From: Pseudoalteromonas caenipelagi | Lineage (GTDB): Bacteria > Pseudomonadota > Gammaproteobacteria > Enterobacterales > Alteromonadaceae | Direction of reading: 5' to 3' | DNA length: 64,000 nt | Assembly: GCF_013140855.1 (NCBI RefSeq) | Contig: NZ_JABBPG010000008.1 | Coordinates: forward strand, 124,001-188,000 | Shown here: positions 1-9,109 of the stretch, in pieces | Layout: each line of letters opens with the position of its first letter | Numbering within the stretch: position 1 is the stretch's first letter | Program-made: the position numbers and the translations under genes | Notes under the pieces: model-generated | Seen by the model: only the letters and a program-made list of their open reading frames with translations | What the model was told of the DNA's origin: nothing | The model's database searches: none

Positions 1-155
1 ATACAATTGTTTTTGTGGGTAATGTTGCGCTGCCTTTAAATTGTCGATTAAAAATGACTTTTTTCGCAAAAGTAGATGATTATTATACTGTTATTTTAAA
101 TTTTTAAATACTCAAATTTCTATTGAAAATAACTATAAGGGTAGGCCTGATACCA

Positions 156-2219
156 CTAACTATGAGATACAATAGGACTTGCATCAAAGACTGTGTTATG
201 AGGTATTTCTTTAGGTATACGGATCACAAAATGTGCACCTTCACTGTCTTCAATGCAGTCGATTTGGCCGCACATAATATGCACGACCGAATTGTAGATA
301 ATATTAAGGCCTAAACCTAAACTACCTTCTCCCAATCGAGTGGTATAAAACGGGTCAAAAATTTGCTTGCGTTTTTCTATCGCAATACCCGAGCCGTTAT
401 CCTTGTAATGGATGAGCACATGCTCATTGGCGTCACATTCAACAACAATTTCAATTTTTGGGTTTTCAGTATTGGTAAAGCCATGTTTAACTGAATTTTC
501 AATGAGTTGTGCGATAACTTTGAGTAACACTGGCGCATAGTTAGTAAGCTCTATATTTTCTCCATCTAAGCACAATTGTATCGACTTTTGCTGTGTTGCG
601 ATTAAGGTTTTGGTATGACTTTGTAAAAAGCTTAATACACAAAAGTTAGTTAACTCACTGATTTGTAGTTTTGCCGACATCATTTTAAATCGTTGAACCA
701 TGTCTGCTGCTTTTTCACTATTCTTTTGACTCAGTTGCAATAGCTCAGTTGCTTCGTGAATAAATTGCTCAAGCAACTTTTGTGTTAAAGACTGACTAGA
801 AAACTGCGTGGATAGACGCTCTACCAATGACTGTAAGCTGGAGTCAGCGGTGATCACAAGCCCAAGTGGGGTGTTAAGCTGATGTGCCATGCCAGAGACA
901 AGCGTGGTCATTGCCCGCATTTTTTCAGACTCGACCAGTTTTTCTTGGGTGTTGTTGAGTTGTGTCAGTAAATTCTGCAGCTGCCTCTTTTTACTATTTA
1001 ATCGATACATAAAGGCCCAGGTTACCGTGATAATAATCAGCGAGCTGCATAATATAATCCAACCTTGGCGACGTTCTGACTCCGCTTTGGCAAGTGTTAT
1101 TTGGTGCGCTTGTTCTAGTTGTTTTAAGGCCATTTCTTTAGTTTGTAATTCAGTTTGCGAAAGCATGTAAGCAAGTCCAATAGAGGCTTGCTTTTTAGTA
1201 AATGTTTCATAGGCTGAGTTATATTGTTTAAGGGCCTCCAAAGCTTCGATTAGCTCGCCAGATTGCTGCATTAGTTCGCTTTTTAGCTTTAAAGCCCTTT
1301 GCAATGAACTAAAGTGTTTATATTGCTCTGCAAGCTGTATTACTTGCTCAATTTTTGCTTGTGCTTCATCAAACCGATTTTGTATTAGATAGATTTTTAC
1401 AAGCTCGAGGAGTGCCCTGTCTGTTTTTGAGTGGGCGCTTTTGTTTTGCCAATTTTTGATTGCGTCTTTTAGATATTGTTCAGCTTGGCGAAAATTGCCT
1501 TCACTAGCATAAACCCGGCCCAAATTATAAAGTGACCAAGAAAGGTGGTAGTCATAACCATTTGCTCTACGGATCTCAAGCGCTTCTTGATGCAATTGTT
1601 TGGCTTTTCCGAGTTTTCCTTGTAAATAGGCAACTTCACCTAAGTTGTTTAATCCAGTTGCTTGTTGTGATGCTAAGTCTAATTCCATTGCGGAATTGTA
1701 AAAACGTTGAAAGTAATTTTCTGCTTCTTCTAACAGGCCCAGCTTTAAATACACGTGGCCGATATTATTTTCTGTTTGCGCGATAAATTGAGGGCGATTT
1801 AGTAATGGCGCTTCTTGGTAGGCCTTTAAGTTATTTTTTAAAGCTAAATCATAAAGTTCAATGTTAGAAAAGGCACTGGCAGAGATACTGTAATAGCTAT
1901 ATAAAATACCTGGTTCTTTAATATCTCGCGCCATTAGGCGTGCTTGAGCTAAGGTATCCAAGGCCGCTTCTAATCGGTCTGCATTGATTTGATACCAAGA
2001 CTTTAGATAGAGCAGCCGGATGGTTTGAAAGTTTGCAAGCTTTTGATTATATTCATTAATTATCTTTTCAACCTGTTCAATGCCTGCCAGTGGCGATTGA
2101 CCCGCCGCTTTACTTACTTGTGTGCGTAATTGACTAAACTCTTCATCGGGGAGTTGTGCGTTTATTGAAGTACAAATAAAAATAGAGAAGGAAAGAAACA
2201 GCCAAATACACTCTTTCAT
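156..2219 (-). CDS. TPR-containing membrane sensor histidine kinase
   Basis: Orphan sensor kinase of about 687 aa. The N-terminus is a signal peptide or anchor (hydrophobic to about residue 20, then Ala-Gln). Residues 25-345 are helical TPR-type repeats (for example LNNLGEVAYLQGKLGKA and LYNLGRVYASEGNFRQA), placed in the periplasm by the topology. One TM segment lies near 387-405, then a coiled linker. The H-box is SGMAHQLNTPLG with the phospho-accepting His near 447. The HATPase domain shows NSVKHGF (N box), DNGSGI (G1) and GLGLNI (G2), so kinase activity looks intact. No receiver domain or adjacent response regulator is visible. The longest frame opens with TTG at 2222; I use the ATG at 2219. 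The ligand is unknown. Confidence 0.85.
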   Translation of the reverse strand: MKECIWLFLSFSIFICTSINAQLPDEEFSQLRTQVSKAAGQSPLAGIEQVEKIINEYNQKLANFQTIRLLYLKSWYQINADRLEAALDTLAQARLMARDIKEPGILYSYYSISASAFSNIELYDLALKNNLKAYQEAPLLNRPQFIAQTENNIGHVYLKLGLLEEAENYFQRFYNSAMELDLASQQATGLNNLGEVAYLQGKLGKAKQLHQEALEIRRANGYDYHLSWSLYNLGRVYASEGNFRQAEQYLKDAIKNWQNKSAHSKTDRALLELVKIYLIQNRFDEAQAKIEQVIQLAEQYKHFSSLQRALKLKSELMQQSGELIEALEALKQYNSAYETFTKKQASIGLAYMLSQTELQTKEMALKQLEQAHQITLAKAESERRQGWIILCSSLIIITVTWAFMYRLNSKKRQLQNLLTQLNNTQEKLVESEKMRAMTTLVSGMAHQLNTPLGLVITADSSLQSLVERLSTQFSSQSLTQKLLEQFIHEATELLQLSQKNSEKAADMVQRFKMMSAKLQISELTNFCVLSFLQSHTKTLIATQQKSIQLCLDGENIELTNYAPVLLKVIAQLIENSVKHGFTNTENPKIEIVVECDANEHVLIHYKDNGSGIAIEKRKQIFDPFYTTRLGEGSLGLGLNIIYNSVVHIMCGQIDCIEDSEGAHFVIRIPKEIPHNTVFDASPIVSHS

Positions 2220-2335
2220 CAATATTGCTTACAGCTAGTTAAGACTTATTTCATTGTAGGTTAAATTGATTGATTTGCGAGTAACGACACAGGTTCGTTT
2301 AGTTTAATTTGTGGTTATTTGCTGCTTATCGCATT

Positions 2336-3202
2336 TTAATACAATGCCTTTTGATGCAGTCGAGCACGAAACTCACTGGGCGTACACGCCTTCAACACTT
2401 GAAATCGGCGGTTAAAGTTAGAAATGTTATTAAAGCCACATTGATCCGATATTACACTGATCGGGGATGCAGAGCTAATCAAAAGCTTACAGGCTTTGGC
2501 AATGCGTAGCTGATTAATAAACTCGGTAACGGTACGCTCTGTGCGCTTTTTAAAAAAACGATGGAAATGATTGGTACTCATATGCGCTTGTTGTGCAAGC
2601 TCATCGGCGCTTAATTTTTCGGTATAATTATCATAGATATAAGCAATAACTCGATCGAACTTGTCTTTGGCTGGGTCATGGCGATCATCAAAGCGAAAGC
2701 CGTTGCTGGCCAAATGCTGATAATCCGAAGTTGTCATTAGCGTTAGCACTTTTAGTAGCAGCACAAAGCGGGTTAACGGCTGCGCATCGGCCATTTGTTC
2801 AAACCAAACTTTCGCTTGCAGTGCTACCTTTTTGGAGAATTTTACACCACGGCGTGATGCATTTAACAATTCAGATAAACCATGTAATTCTTGGTGCTGT
2901 GTTACCAAAGACTCTAACCAATTCGCTGGTATTTGTGCTACATGCACAACGTGAGCGCTGTTATCAGGGTTAGGTTTTGATTGCCAAGTATGGGGCAAAT
3001 CAGGACCTAATATAACTAAATCTAGATCGTCATAGGGGGCGATATGATCTCCTACGTGACATACGCCAACACTGTTTAGCGTCAAACAGATCTCATATTC
3101 TGGATGATAGTGCCAATTAAAGGGAATTTCGGGTAATTGATAGAGGCAATAGCGCCATGAACATCCCGGTGATGGCAGTACTTTTTCATACATCGCACGC
3201 AT
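2336..3202 (-). CDS. AraC-family transcriptional regulator with cupin sensor domain
   Basis: 288-aa regulator. The N-terminal half is cupin-like and probably binds a small ligand (FNWHYHPEYEICLTL, then VGDHIAPYDDLDLVILGP). The C-terminal ~100 residues hold the two AraC helix-turn-helix motifs (KLSADELAQQAHMSTNHFHR and ISVISDQCGFNNISNFNRRF). The ATG at 3202 has a good ribosome-binding site (AAAGGAAA). It is transcribed divergently from the TonB receptor of the amino-sugar locus, so by position it probably controls that locus. This is an inference: GlcNAc loci in related genera often use LacI-type NagR instead. The shared control region contains a 9-bp tandem array and an inverted repeat. Confidence 0.88.
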   Translation of the reverse strand: MRAMYEKVLPSPGCSWRYCLYQLPEIPFNWHYHPEYEICLTLNSVGVCHVGDHIAPYDDLDLVILGPDLPHTWQSKPNPDNSAHVVHVAQIPANWLESLVTQHQELHGLSELLNASRRGVKFSKKVALQAKVWFEQMADAQPLTRFVLLLKVLTLMTTSDYQHLASNGFRFDDRHDPAKDKFDRVIAYIYDNYTEKLSADELAQQAHMSTNHFHRFFKKRTERTVTEFINQLRIAKACKLLISSASPISVISDQCGFNNISNFNRRFQVLKACTPSEFRARLHQKALY

Positions 3203-3259
3203 AGTAATTTCCTTTTACATTCGAGGGACTGACTTTCGCTGCAACAACACAACCTTATC

Positions 3260-3313
3260 AAACATCTTAAACATCTTAAATATCTTAAATATCTTAAATA
3301 TCTTAAATATCTT
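3260..3313. repeat. Six tandem copies of a 9-bp AT-rich repeat
   Basis: Six head-to-tail 9-bp units: the first two read aaacatctt and the next four aaatatctt. They lie between the AraC regulator start (3202) and the TonB receptor start (3546). The open frame across the array on the minus strand (repeating RYL) is taken as a by-product of the period being a multiple of three, because the region is a divergent promoter. Copy-number change would alter promoter geometry. Confidence 0.9.
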
Positions 3314-3339
3314 AATGTTACAAATTTAAAACTGAAAAA

Positions 3340-3376
3340 TGATTGCATTAAATAAGATACCATGCAAATTCAATCA
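3340..3376. promoter_or_regulatory. Inverted repeat, candidate operator for the amino-sugar locus
   Basis: Nested inverted repeat: TGATTGCAT on the left, with ATGCAA and then CAATCA on the right after a 3-nt bulge, separated by about 13 nt. It lies in the divergent AraC/TonB-receptor control region, downstream of the 9-bp array. It could be a regulator-binding site. Long spaced arms also fit a paired-dimer site. No matching family consensus was recognised. Confidence 0.3.
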
Positions 3377-3545
3377 CTAAATAATTTTAACCTATCGAAA
3401 TATAGGATTGCCAACATTGCTGTGAAGTGTTTTTATCAAACTATCTTCGTTTAAGCGTGAAAAGTATCAGTAGTAGATAGAAATATACTGCTTATAAAAC
3501 ACCCAAGACGATACCCTAGCTTCTGCCAATAACAGATTAGGAACA

Positions 3546-6209
3546 ATGGGCAGAATAATGAATACAACTAAGTTGAAGCAATTTAAATTGAATAAACTTG
3601 CTGCCATCATAACAGCAAGTACCTTATCACCCTTGCTACTCACAGTAGCACCATCAGCCTTTGCCCAAGATCAAAGCGCCGATGAAAGTGTTGAAGTGAT
3701 TGAAGTCAGAGGAATTCGTCGCTCGCTTGAAGCCTCAATGAACACCAAGCGTTTTGCAGATGGTATTGTCGATGCCATCACCTCGGAAGATATAGGTAAG
3801 TTTCCAGACAAAAATATTGGTGATGCGCTACAGCGCATTTCAGGGGTAACGGTCGACCGTCAATATGGTGAAGTGAGTGGTGTCACTATTCGTGGTACTG
3901 CTCCTGAACAGTCTCGCATTTTGTTAAATGGCCAGTCAGTTGCTAGTACCGATTGGTATGATTTAGGCCCAGCGACCCGCACGTTTAACATGGAGCTGCT
4001 CTCTGCAGAGCAAGTGTCGGCGGTGAATGTCTACAAAACGCCAGAGGCAAACATCGAAGAAGGTGCATTGGGTGGTACGGTAAACCTAGTGACGCGTAAA
4101 CCCTTGGACTTAGATGCGCACACTTATATGGTGTCAGCAGAACTGGGCCGCTCCTCTTTGTATGATGAAAACGACTTAAGTGGATCGTTTTTAGGTAGCT
4201 GGAAAAATGATGATGAAAAATTCGGTGTACTGGCGGCTTATTCTGTTGAGAGTCTGACGTCGGGTCGCCATGTTATCGAGTCCATTGGTGGTTATTATGA
4301 ATATTTTGCCGCCAACCAAGATGCTGGGCAAGCTTCCACAGTAGGTGCTTGGGCTATCGGCTCGCAAGCATTCAAAGCAGAGCGCGAACGTACCAGCGCA
4401 CAACTGACCGCGCAATTCGCACCAAGTGACAATACCGAGTTCACTGTCGACTATTTTAGCTTTGAATTTGATAATCCACATGTGAACCATAACTTTCTTA
4501 CGGTAAGTGCCCGTGGTGCCGGTGCGGTTGATGTGCAAAACAATGCGGCAGGTGGTACGCAGCGTGCGCGCATTTTGCCAGGTTATGCGAACATTATCTA
4601 TAACCCAGTTGTTCGTAACGCTGTAAACATGGAAGTCGACGTACTTAACCTAAGCGGTAAATATGTAGGAGACACTTTTGAGATCAGCGGTGTAATCGGT
4701 CACTCTAGCTCTGAAGGTGGTACTCAGTTTGGTTCATCAAGCTGGTGGATCCCAGCTTCAGATGAAGGTGAGCGCATTGGCGACCCTGCATTCCCTGATG
4801 GTCAAAGCAGCACCGACGGCGGATTTACATACGACGCTTCAGGTCCTTATCAAATCTGGTTTGACTCTTTAGACCCAACTGATGCGACGCAATTTAAACA
4901 TGCTCAAGAAGCTAACTTTCAAACAACCGTGCAAGAACACGATGTGAGCTATGCGCAAGCAGATGTGAAGTGGATGTTAGATAATGCTTATTTCAATAAT
5001 ATTCAAGCTGGTGTGAAGGTAAACCAAAATGAGTTTTCGCGTGTTGCGCTAGAGCGTAACCCTTCAGAAATATTGGGTTTTGTACCAAACTCAAACCTTG
5101 CTGATTGGAGTGATGGTGTATTTACCAATCTTCACTCACAAACTGGGGGGCACATTCTAGATTCTTACGCCAAGTTAGATGAAGACAAGTGGTGGAACTT
5201 TATCAAGGGCAAGTATGAGGCAGGTGAATTAGTTGAAATTAAAGCGCTTGGCAAGACGTTTAACGTTGAAGAAGATATGCTCGCGATATACGTACAAAGT
5301 GATTTTAGCGGAGAAAACTTCCGTGGTAATGTCGGGTTACGCTATGTTGATACCGAACAAACATCGCTTGGCTATGTCGATAAACAGAAGTTTAATGAAA
5401 CAGTTGATTATGATAACTGGTTGCCAAGCATAAACGTTGCTTATGATTACAGTGACGACATTATCATCCGCGCCGCCGCATCTAGCGTTATGTCCCGTAC
5501 AAATTACAGCGACTTAAAACCAGGCCTTGCCATTGATGCTAACTTTGGTTCTGCTACAGGTGGTAACCCGAACCTTAAGCCATACGAAGCAGATCAAGCA
5601 GATATTGGTGTGGAGTACTACTTCACACCAGCATCTTTGCTCTCAGCAGCTGTTTTTGTGAAAAAAATTGATAACGTTGTCTTCTCGACTGAAGGTGTTG
5701 AGTACGTAGAAGGATGCGGCACCGACTCTTCTAAATACGATCAGTGTCGTGTCACGCGTCCGCGCAGTAACGGTGATGGTGATGTAACAGGGGTAGAACT
5801 GCAGCTTCAACATAGTTTTGATAATGGCTTTGGTTTTATTACTAACTACACCTATGTGGATAGTGAAACCACCACACCCGACAATAGTAAAGAAATGGTG
5901 CCTGGGGTATCTGAGAACTCATTCAACGGCTCACTATTTTTTGAAAACGAGCAGTTTAGTGCACGTATCGCTTATAACTGGCGCAGTGAATGGATTGGCG
6001 TTGGTGCAGCGCAGGCTGTACGCAATGACAGCTACCAGCAATGGGATGCCTCACTGGTATGGCATGCAATGGAAAATCTAGACGTCAGCCTAGAAGGTGT
6101 GAACCTGACTAATGAGGTTATTCAGTCTTACGACACTAACTACAAGTTAACGCAGAATACCATTGAATTTGGAGCACGTTATTACCTTGGCGTTAGCTAT
6201 AAGTTCTAA
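3546..6209 (+). CDS. TonB-dependent receptor, probable chito-oligosaccharide/GlcNAc uptake
   Basis: Outer-membrane receptor of 887 aa (883 aa if the in-frame ATG at 3558 is used; AGGA lies close to the first ATG). A long signal peptide ends near SAFA, followed by a TonB-box-like segment VEVIEVRGIRRSL. The plug domain shows FPDKNIGDALQRISGV and VTIRGTAPEQSRILLNG, then a beta-barrel ending in an aromatic residue (LGVSYKF), the usual outer-membrane signature. This is the long-plug subclass common in marine Alteromonadales polysaccharide loci. The substrate is inferred from the downstream permease, ROK kinase and GH20 enzyme. It is the first gene of the locus, followed by a strong hairpin that may limit read-through. 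Confidence 0.9.
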   Translation: MGRIMNTTKLKQFKLNKLAAIITASTLSPLLLTVAPSAFAQDQSADESVEVIEVRGIRRSLEASMNTKRFADGIVDAITSEDIGKFPDKNIGDALQRISGVTVDRQYGEVSGVTIRGTAPEQSRILLNGQSVASTDWYDLGPATRTFNMELLSAEQVSAVNVYKTPEANIEEGALGGTVNLVTRKPLDLDAHTYMVSAELGRSSLYDENDLSGSFLGSWKNDDEKFGVLAAYSVESLTSGRHVIESIGGYYEYFAANQDAGQASTVGAWAIGSQAFKAERERTSAQLTAQFAPSDNTEFTVDYFSFEFDNPHVNHNFLTVSARGAGAVDVQNNAAGGTQRARILPGYANIIYNPVVRNAVNMEVDVLNLSGKYVGDTFEISGVIGHSSSEGGTQFGSSSWWIPASDEGERIGDPAFPDGQSSTDGGFTYDASGPYQIWFDSLDPTDATQFKHAQEANFQTTVQEHDVSYAQADVKWMLDNAYFNNIQAGVKVNQNEFSRVALERNPSEILGFVPNSNLADWSDGVFTNLHSQTGGHILDSYAKLDEDKWWNFIKGKYEAGELVEIKALGKTFNVEEDMLAIYVQSDFSGENFRGNVGLRYVDTEQTSLGYVDKQKFNETVDYDNWLPSINVAYDYSDDIIIRAAASSVMSRTNYSDLKPGLAIDANFGSATGGNPNLKPYEADQADIGVEYYFTPASLLSAAVFVKKIDNVVFSTEGVEYVEGCGTDSSKYDQCRVTRPRSNGDGDVTGVELQLQHSFDNGFGFITNYTYVDSETTTPDNSKEMVPGVSENSFNGSLFFENEQFSARIAYNWRSEWIGVGAAQAVRNDSYQQWDASLVWHAMENLDVSLEGVNLTNEVIQSYDTNYKLTQNTIEFGARYYLGVSYKF

Positions 6210-6217
6210 CCATGGAG

Positions 6218-6245
6218 CCCCAGCCGGTTGCGGCTGGGGTTATTT
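6218..6245 (+). terminator. Hairpin between TonB receptor and halogenase genes
   Basis: Perfect 9-bp stem CCCCAGCCG / CGGCTGGGG with a 4-nt loop, then TTATTT. It starts 8 nt after the receptor stop and ends just before the next ATG. The short T-run suggests a partial terminator or mRNA-stabilising hairpin that would make the receptor more abundant than the downstream genes. Confidence 0.7.
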
Positions 6246-6250
6246 GAGTC

Positions 6251-7729
6251 ATGAAAAAAATACATTCACTAACCATACTGGGTGGCGGAACTGCGGGTTG
6301 GATGTGCGCAGCCTACTTGGCTAGGCATCAACTTAATTTATCGGTCACTGTGATTGAGTCTCCAAGCATTGGCCGAATTGGTGTTGGCGAAGGCTCAACG
6401 CCGCACTTACAGCTTTTTATGCAAAGCCTAGGCGTGCAAGAGAGTGATTGGATGAGCGAATGTCAGGCAAGCTATAAAACTGGGATCTATTTTGATAACT
6501 GGAATGGCGATAAAAGTAGCTACTTTCACCCTTTTTTCAGTGAAATGGACGCGAAAACAGCTGAAGTCTACTTTGTTAATGCCAATGCGAGGCGTCGAGG
6601 CAGTGAATACTTTGATAAGCCCAATCATTACTTTTTGGCAGCAGTGCTTGCTGACAAACAACAAGCGCCACTACCACAAAGTCCGCTGCCCAGAGCTCTT
6701 GAATACGGTTACCACTTTGATGCTCAAAAGCTGGCTGATTGGCTAAGAAAATTTAGCTTGGCCCGAGGAGTAAAACATATACCAAGCACGGTGAGTGAAG
6801 TACAACATCAAGCACGGGAAATTATTGCTCTAACACTAGAGTCGGGTGAGCAGGTAAGTAGCGATTTTTACGTCGATGCCTCGGGCTTTAACGCATTGTT
6901 GATTGACAAAGCGCTGAAAGTGCCGTTTGTTTCCTTTTCGGATCAGCTACTTAATGACGCGGCTGTCGCCATTGCCAATGACAAAAAAGACCCATTACCG
7001 TCGAGTACGTCATCTATCGCCATGCCGTGTGGCTGGCGTTGGCAGATCCCACTGCAAGGCAGAACTGGTCATGGTTACGTGTACAGTAGCGCATATGTCA
7101 CCGCTGAGGAAGCTGAGGCACAGCTGCGCCAAGCAGCTCAACTTGATAAAGGGCAAGCGAAACACCTTAGCATGAGAGTGGGCATGATGGCGCGCAGTGT
7201 AGAGGGTAATGTGTTTGCCATTGGTCTTGCTCAGAGTTTTATCGAACCATTAGAAGCCACGGCACTGATGGTCACAGGTCATAGCATTGAGTTATTGAAT
7301 AGGCTGTTATCTCAGCAACTTGACTATGAAGCTATCAATCAAGAGCTGTCTGATCTTGTGCTTGGGATCAAAGAATATGTACTGGCCCATTACGCTACCA
7401 GCAAGCGTGTAGATACTCCGTATTGGCTAGATGCGAAAGCCGCAGCGCTGAGCTTGAACGAGCTCGATGAGTTACTCACACACTGGCGTAGCGGTGGCGA
7501 CTTTGATGCTTGGCTCAACCAACACAGACAACAATCGCCCTATATTCGACCAAGCTGGTATTGCTTACTTGGTGGCATGGATCATCGTGATAGTAGCTGC
7601 CACATGCCCTTTGAACAGGCACCGCAACATATTGAGTATGCAGCAAAAGTCTACCTAAACAAACTTAGTGAAGCACATTTTATTGCTCATGAAAATGCGC
7701 TGGAACAATTACACGTATGTGGTGCATAA
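6251..7729 (+). CDS. FAD-dependent tryptophan halogenase-family protein
   Basis: 492 aa, close to the usual length of flavin-dependent halogenases. The dinucleotide-binding motif LGGGTAGWMCAAYL is at residues 10-23. GEGSTP follows near 47, then K76 in SYKTGIYFDNW at the place of the catalytic Lys of tryptophan halogenases. The family's W-x-W-x-I-P motif is present (W262, W264, I266, P267), and FIEPLEAT around E332 resembles the second catalytic region. Family knowledge: K and E place hypohalous acid on an aromatic substrate. Homologues recur next to TonB receptors in marine carbohydrate loci, where no halogenated product is known. Its role here is therefore unknown, and a flavin-dependent oxidation unrelated to halogenation is possible. 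Confidence 0.82.
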   Translation: MKKIHSLTILGGGTAGWMCAAYLARHQLNLSVTVIESPSIGRIGVGEGSTPHLQLFMQSLGVQESDWMSECQASYKTGIYFDNWNGDKSSYFHPFFSEMDAKTAEVYFVNANARRRGSEYFDKPNHYFLAAVLADKQQAPLPQSPLPRALEYGYHFDAQKLADWLRKFSLARGVKHIPSTVSEVQHQAREIIALTLESGEQVSSDFYVDASGFNALLIDKALKVPFVSFSDQLLNDAAVAIANDKKDPLPSSTSSIAMPCGWRWQIPLQGRTGHGYVYSSAYVTAEEAEAQLRQAAQLDKGQAKHLSMRVGMMARSVEGNVFAIGLAQSFIEPLEATALMVTGHSIELLNRLLSQQLDYEAINQELSDLVLGIKEYVLAHYATSKRVDTPYWLDAKAAALSLNELDELLTHWRSGGDFDAWLNQHRQQSPYIRPSWYCLLGGMDHRDSSCHMPFEQAPQHIEYAAKVYLNKLSEAHFIAHENALEQLHVCGA

Positions 7730-7737
7730 CCCCAATT

Positions 7738-7820
7738 GCGGGTGGTGGTGAGATTCCTCTTGATCTTTTTGTTTGTCTGCCCACAAGCGAGATCGCCACG
7801 TCATCACCCGCTTTTTAATT
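7738..7820 (+). terminator. Long-range hairpin before the permease gene (possible attenuator)
   Basis: GCGGGTG at 7738-7744 can pair with CACCCGC at 7805-7811, which is followed at once by TTTTTAATT. The 60-nt loop is long. It could be an attenuator or stabilising structure between the halogenase and permease genes. Support is limited to the 7-bp stem and the T-run. Confidence 0.3.
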
Positions 7821-7837
7821 GAAGATGGAAATACAAC

Positions 7838-9103
7838 ATGAAAAAAAGCTATCTAGTGATTGCATTAGTATTAGCAACCTTTTTTACGGTGTCTTTTATC
7901 ACCAATATTTTAGGCGCGATTTTTCCCGCATTAATAGACAGTTACAGCATAGGCTTAACGCTCGCAGGTTTTTTTCCGTTCGCGTTTTTTATCGCCTATG
8001 GTGTGATGTCAATTCCAGCAGGGCTACTGGTACAGCGCCTAGGAGAAAAGACAGTGATGCAGCTGGCATTTGCCCTTGCTGCAATTGGCGCAGCGACCTT
8101 TGTGTTACTGCCTACATTTGTAATTGCCATGGTTGCCTTGTTTATGTTGGGTTGTGCCATGGCTTTGCTGCAAGTGGCTATCAATCCGCTGCTAAGAGCA
8201 AGCGGTGGCTCAGAACATTTTGCCGTGCTGTCAGTTTTTGCACAGTTGATGTTTGGTGCTGCCGCAACACTTGCGCCTTTGGTGTATAGCAAACTGCAAG
8301 CTCAAGTAACCACCATCGAGGGAATTGGCGGTGCGCTGTCTGGCATTATTCCCGCCGATAAAACGTGGCTAAGTATTTATGCACTCTTCGCACTACTTAG
8401 TGTGACTATGTTACTACTTTCACAATTTACCCCATTTAGCGTGGTACCTGAGCAGAAAAAGCAGCAGCTGGGCTGGTCACAAAGTATCGGTTTTTTTAAA
8501 GATAAAACCGTGTTGAAATTTTTTGTTGCCATAGCCGCGTATGTTGCACTAGAGCAGGGGGTGGCTAATCTTATTTCTGTCTTTTTGCAGCAATATCATG
8601 GCCTTGACCCAACGAGCGAAGGCGCAAAAGTCGTCAGCGAGTTTTGGTTATGCCTAACTTTAGGCTGCCTGCTTGGACTGCTGCTCCTTAAACTGATTGA
8701 TGCACAAAAGTTGTTGATTTTATTCAGCCTTGGTGCCGCTATCGCGCTGCTATGTGCGTTATTGGGGACTAAAACAGTTGCCCTTATCGCCTTTCCAATA
8801 GTGGGTTTTTTCCTCTCCATTATGTGGTCGGTCATATTTGCCCTCGCATTGAACTCATTTAAAACAGGTCATGGTGCAGTTACGGGAATTTTATGTACGG
8901 GGATCATTGGTGGTGCCTTTATGTCACCTATCTTAGGTTTTGCGGCTGAGTTAAGTAATAACCTACAACTTGCTGCCCTGCTATTACTGCTTCCACTTGG
9001 CTACATTCTGAGCGTTGGAGTGTGGGCTAATCCTTTGATTAAAAATAAAACGTTTGGCAATAGCCAAAAGACGCTGTCTCAACCTCTAAACGAGAATAGT
9101 TAA
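7838..9103 (+). CDS. MFS sugar permease, FucP/NagP-like
   Basis: Inner-membrane transporter of 421 aa with about 12 hydrophobic segments. Family features include the N-terminal pattern FFTVSFITNILGAIFPAL, a conserved RLGEKTV loop after TM2, and NPLLRASGG after TM4. These match the fucose:H+ symporter family, which includes the GlcNAc permease NagP of Shewanella-type chitin pathways. It sits 6 bp upstream of a ROK kinase and next to a GH20 enzyme, which favours GlcNAc or a related amino sugar as substrate. Glucose or galactose cannot be excluded by sequence alone. Confidence 0.82.
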   Translation: MKKSYLVIALVLATFFTVSFITNILGAIFPALIDSYSIGLTLAGFFPFAFFIAYGVMSIPAGLLVQRLGEKTVMQLAFALAAIGAATFVLLPTFVIAMVALFMLGCAMALLQVAINPLLRASGGSEHFAVLSVFAQLMFGAAATLAPLVYSKLQAQVTTIEGIGGALSGIIPADKTWLSIYALFALLSVTMLLLSQFTPFSVVPEQKKQQLGWSQSIGFFKDKTVLKFFVAIAAYVALEQGVANLISVFLQQYHGLDPTSEGAKVVSEFWLCLTLGCLLGLLLLKLIDAQKLLILFSLGAAIALLCALLGTKTVALIAFPIVGFFLSIMWSVIFALALNSFKTGHGAVTGILCTGIIGGAFMSPILGFAAELSNNLQLAALLLLLPLGYILSVGVWANPLIKNKTFGNSQKTLSQPLNENS

Positions 9104-9109
9104 ATTACT

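Noticed and set aside
3082-3363. Open minus-strand frame encoding repeated RYL/RCL units
   Set aside because: It is produced by the 9-bp tandem array read in frame and overlaps the AraC gene; no ribosome-binding site or domain.
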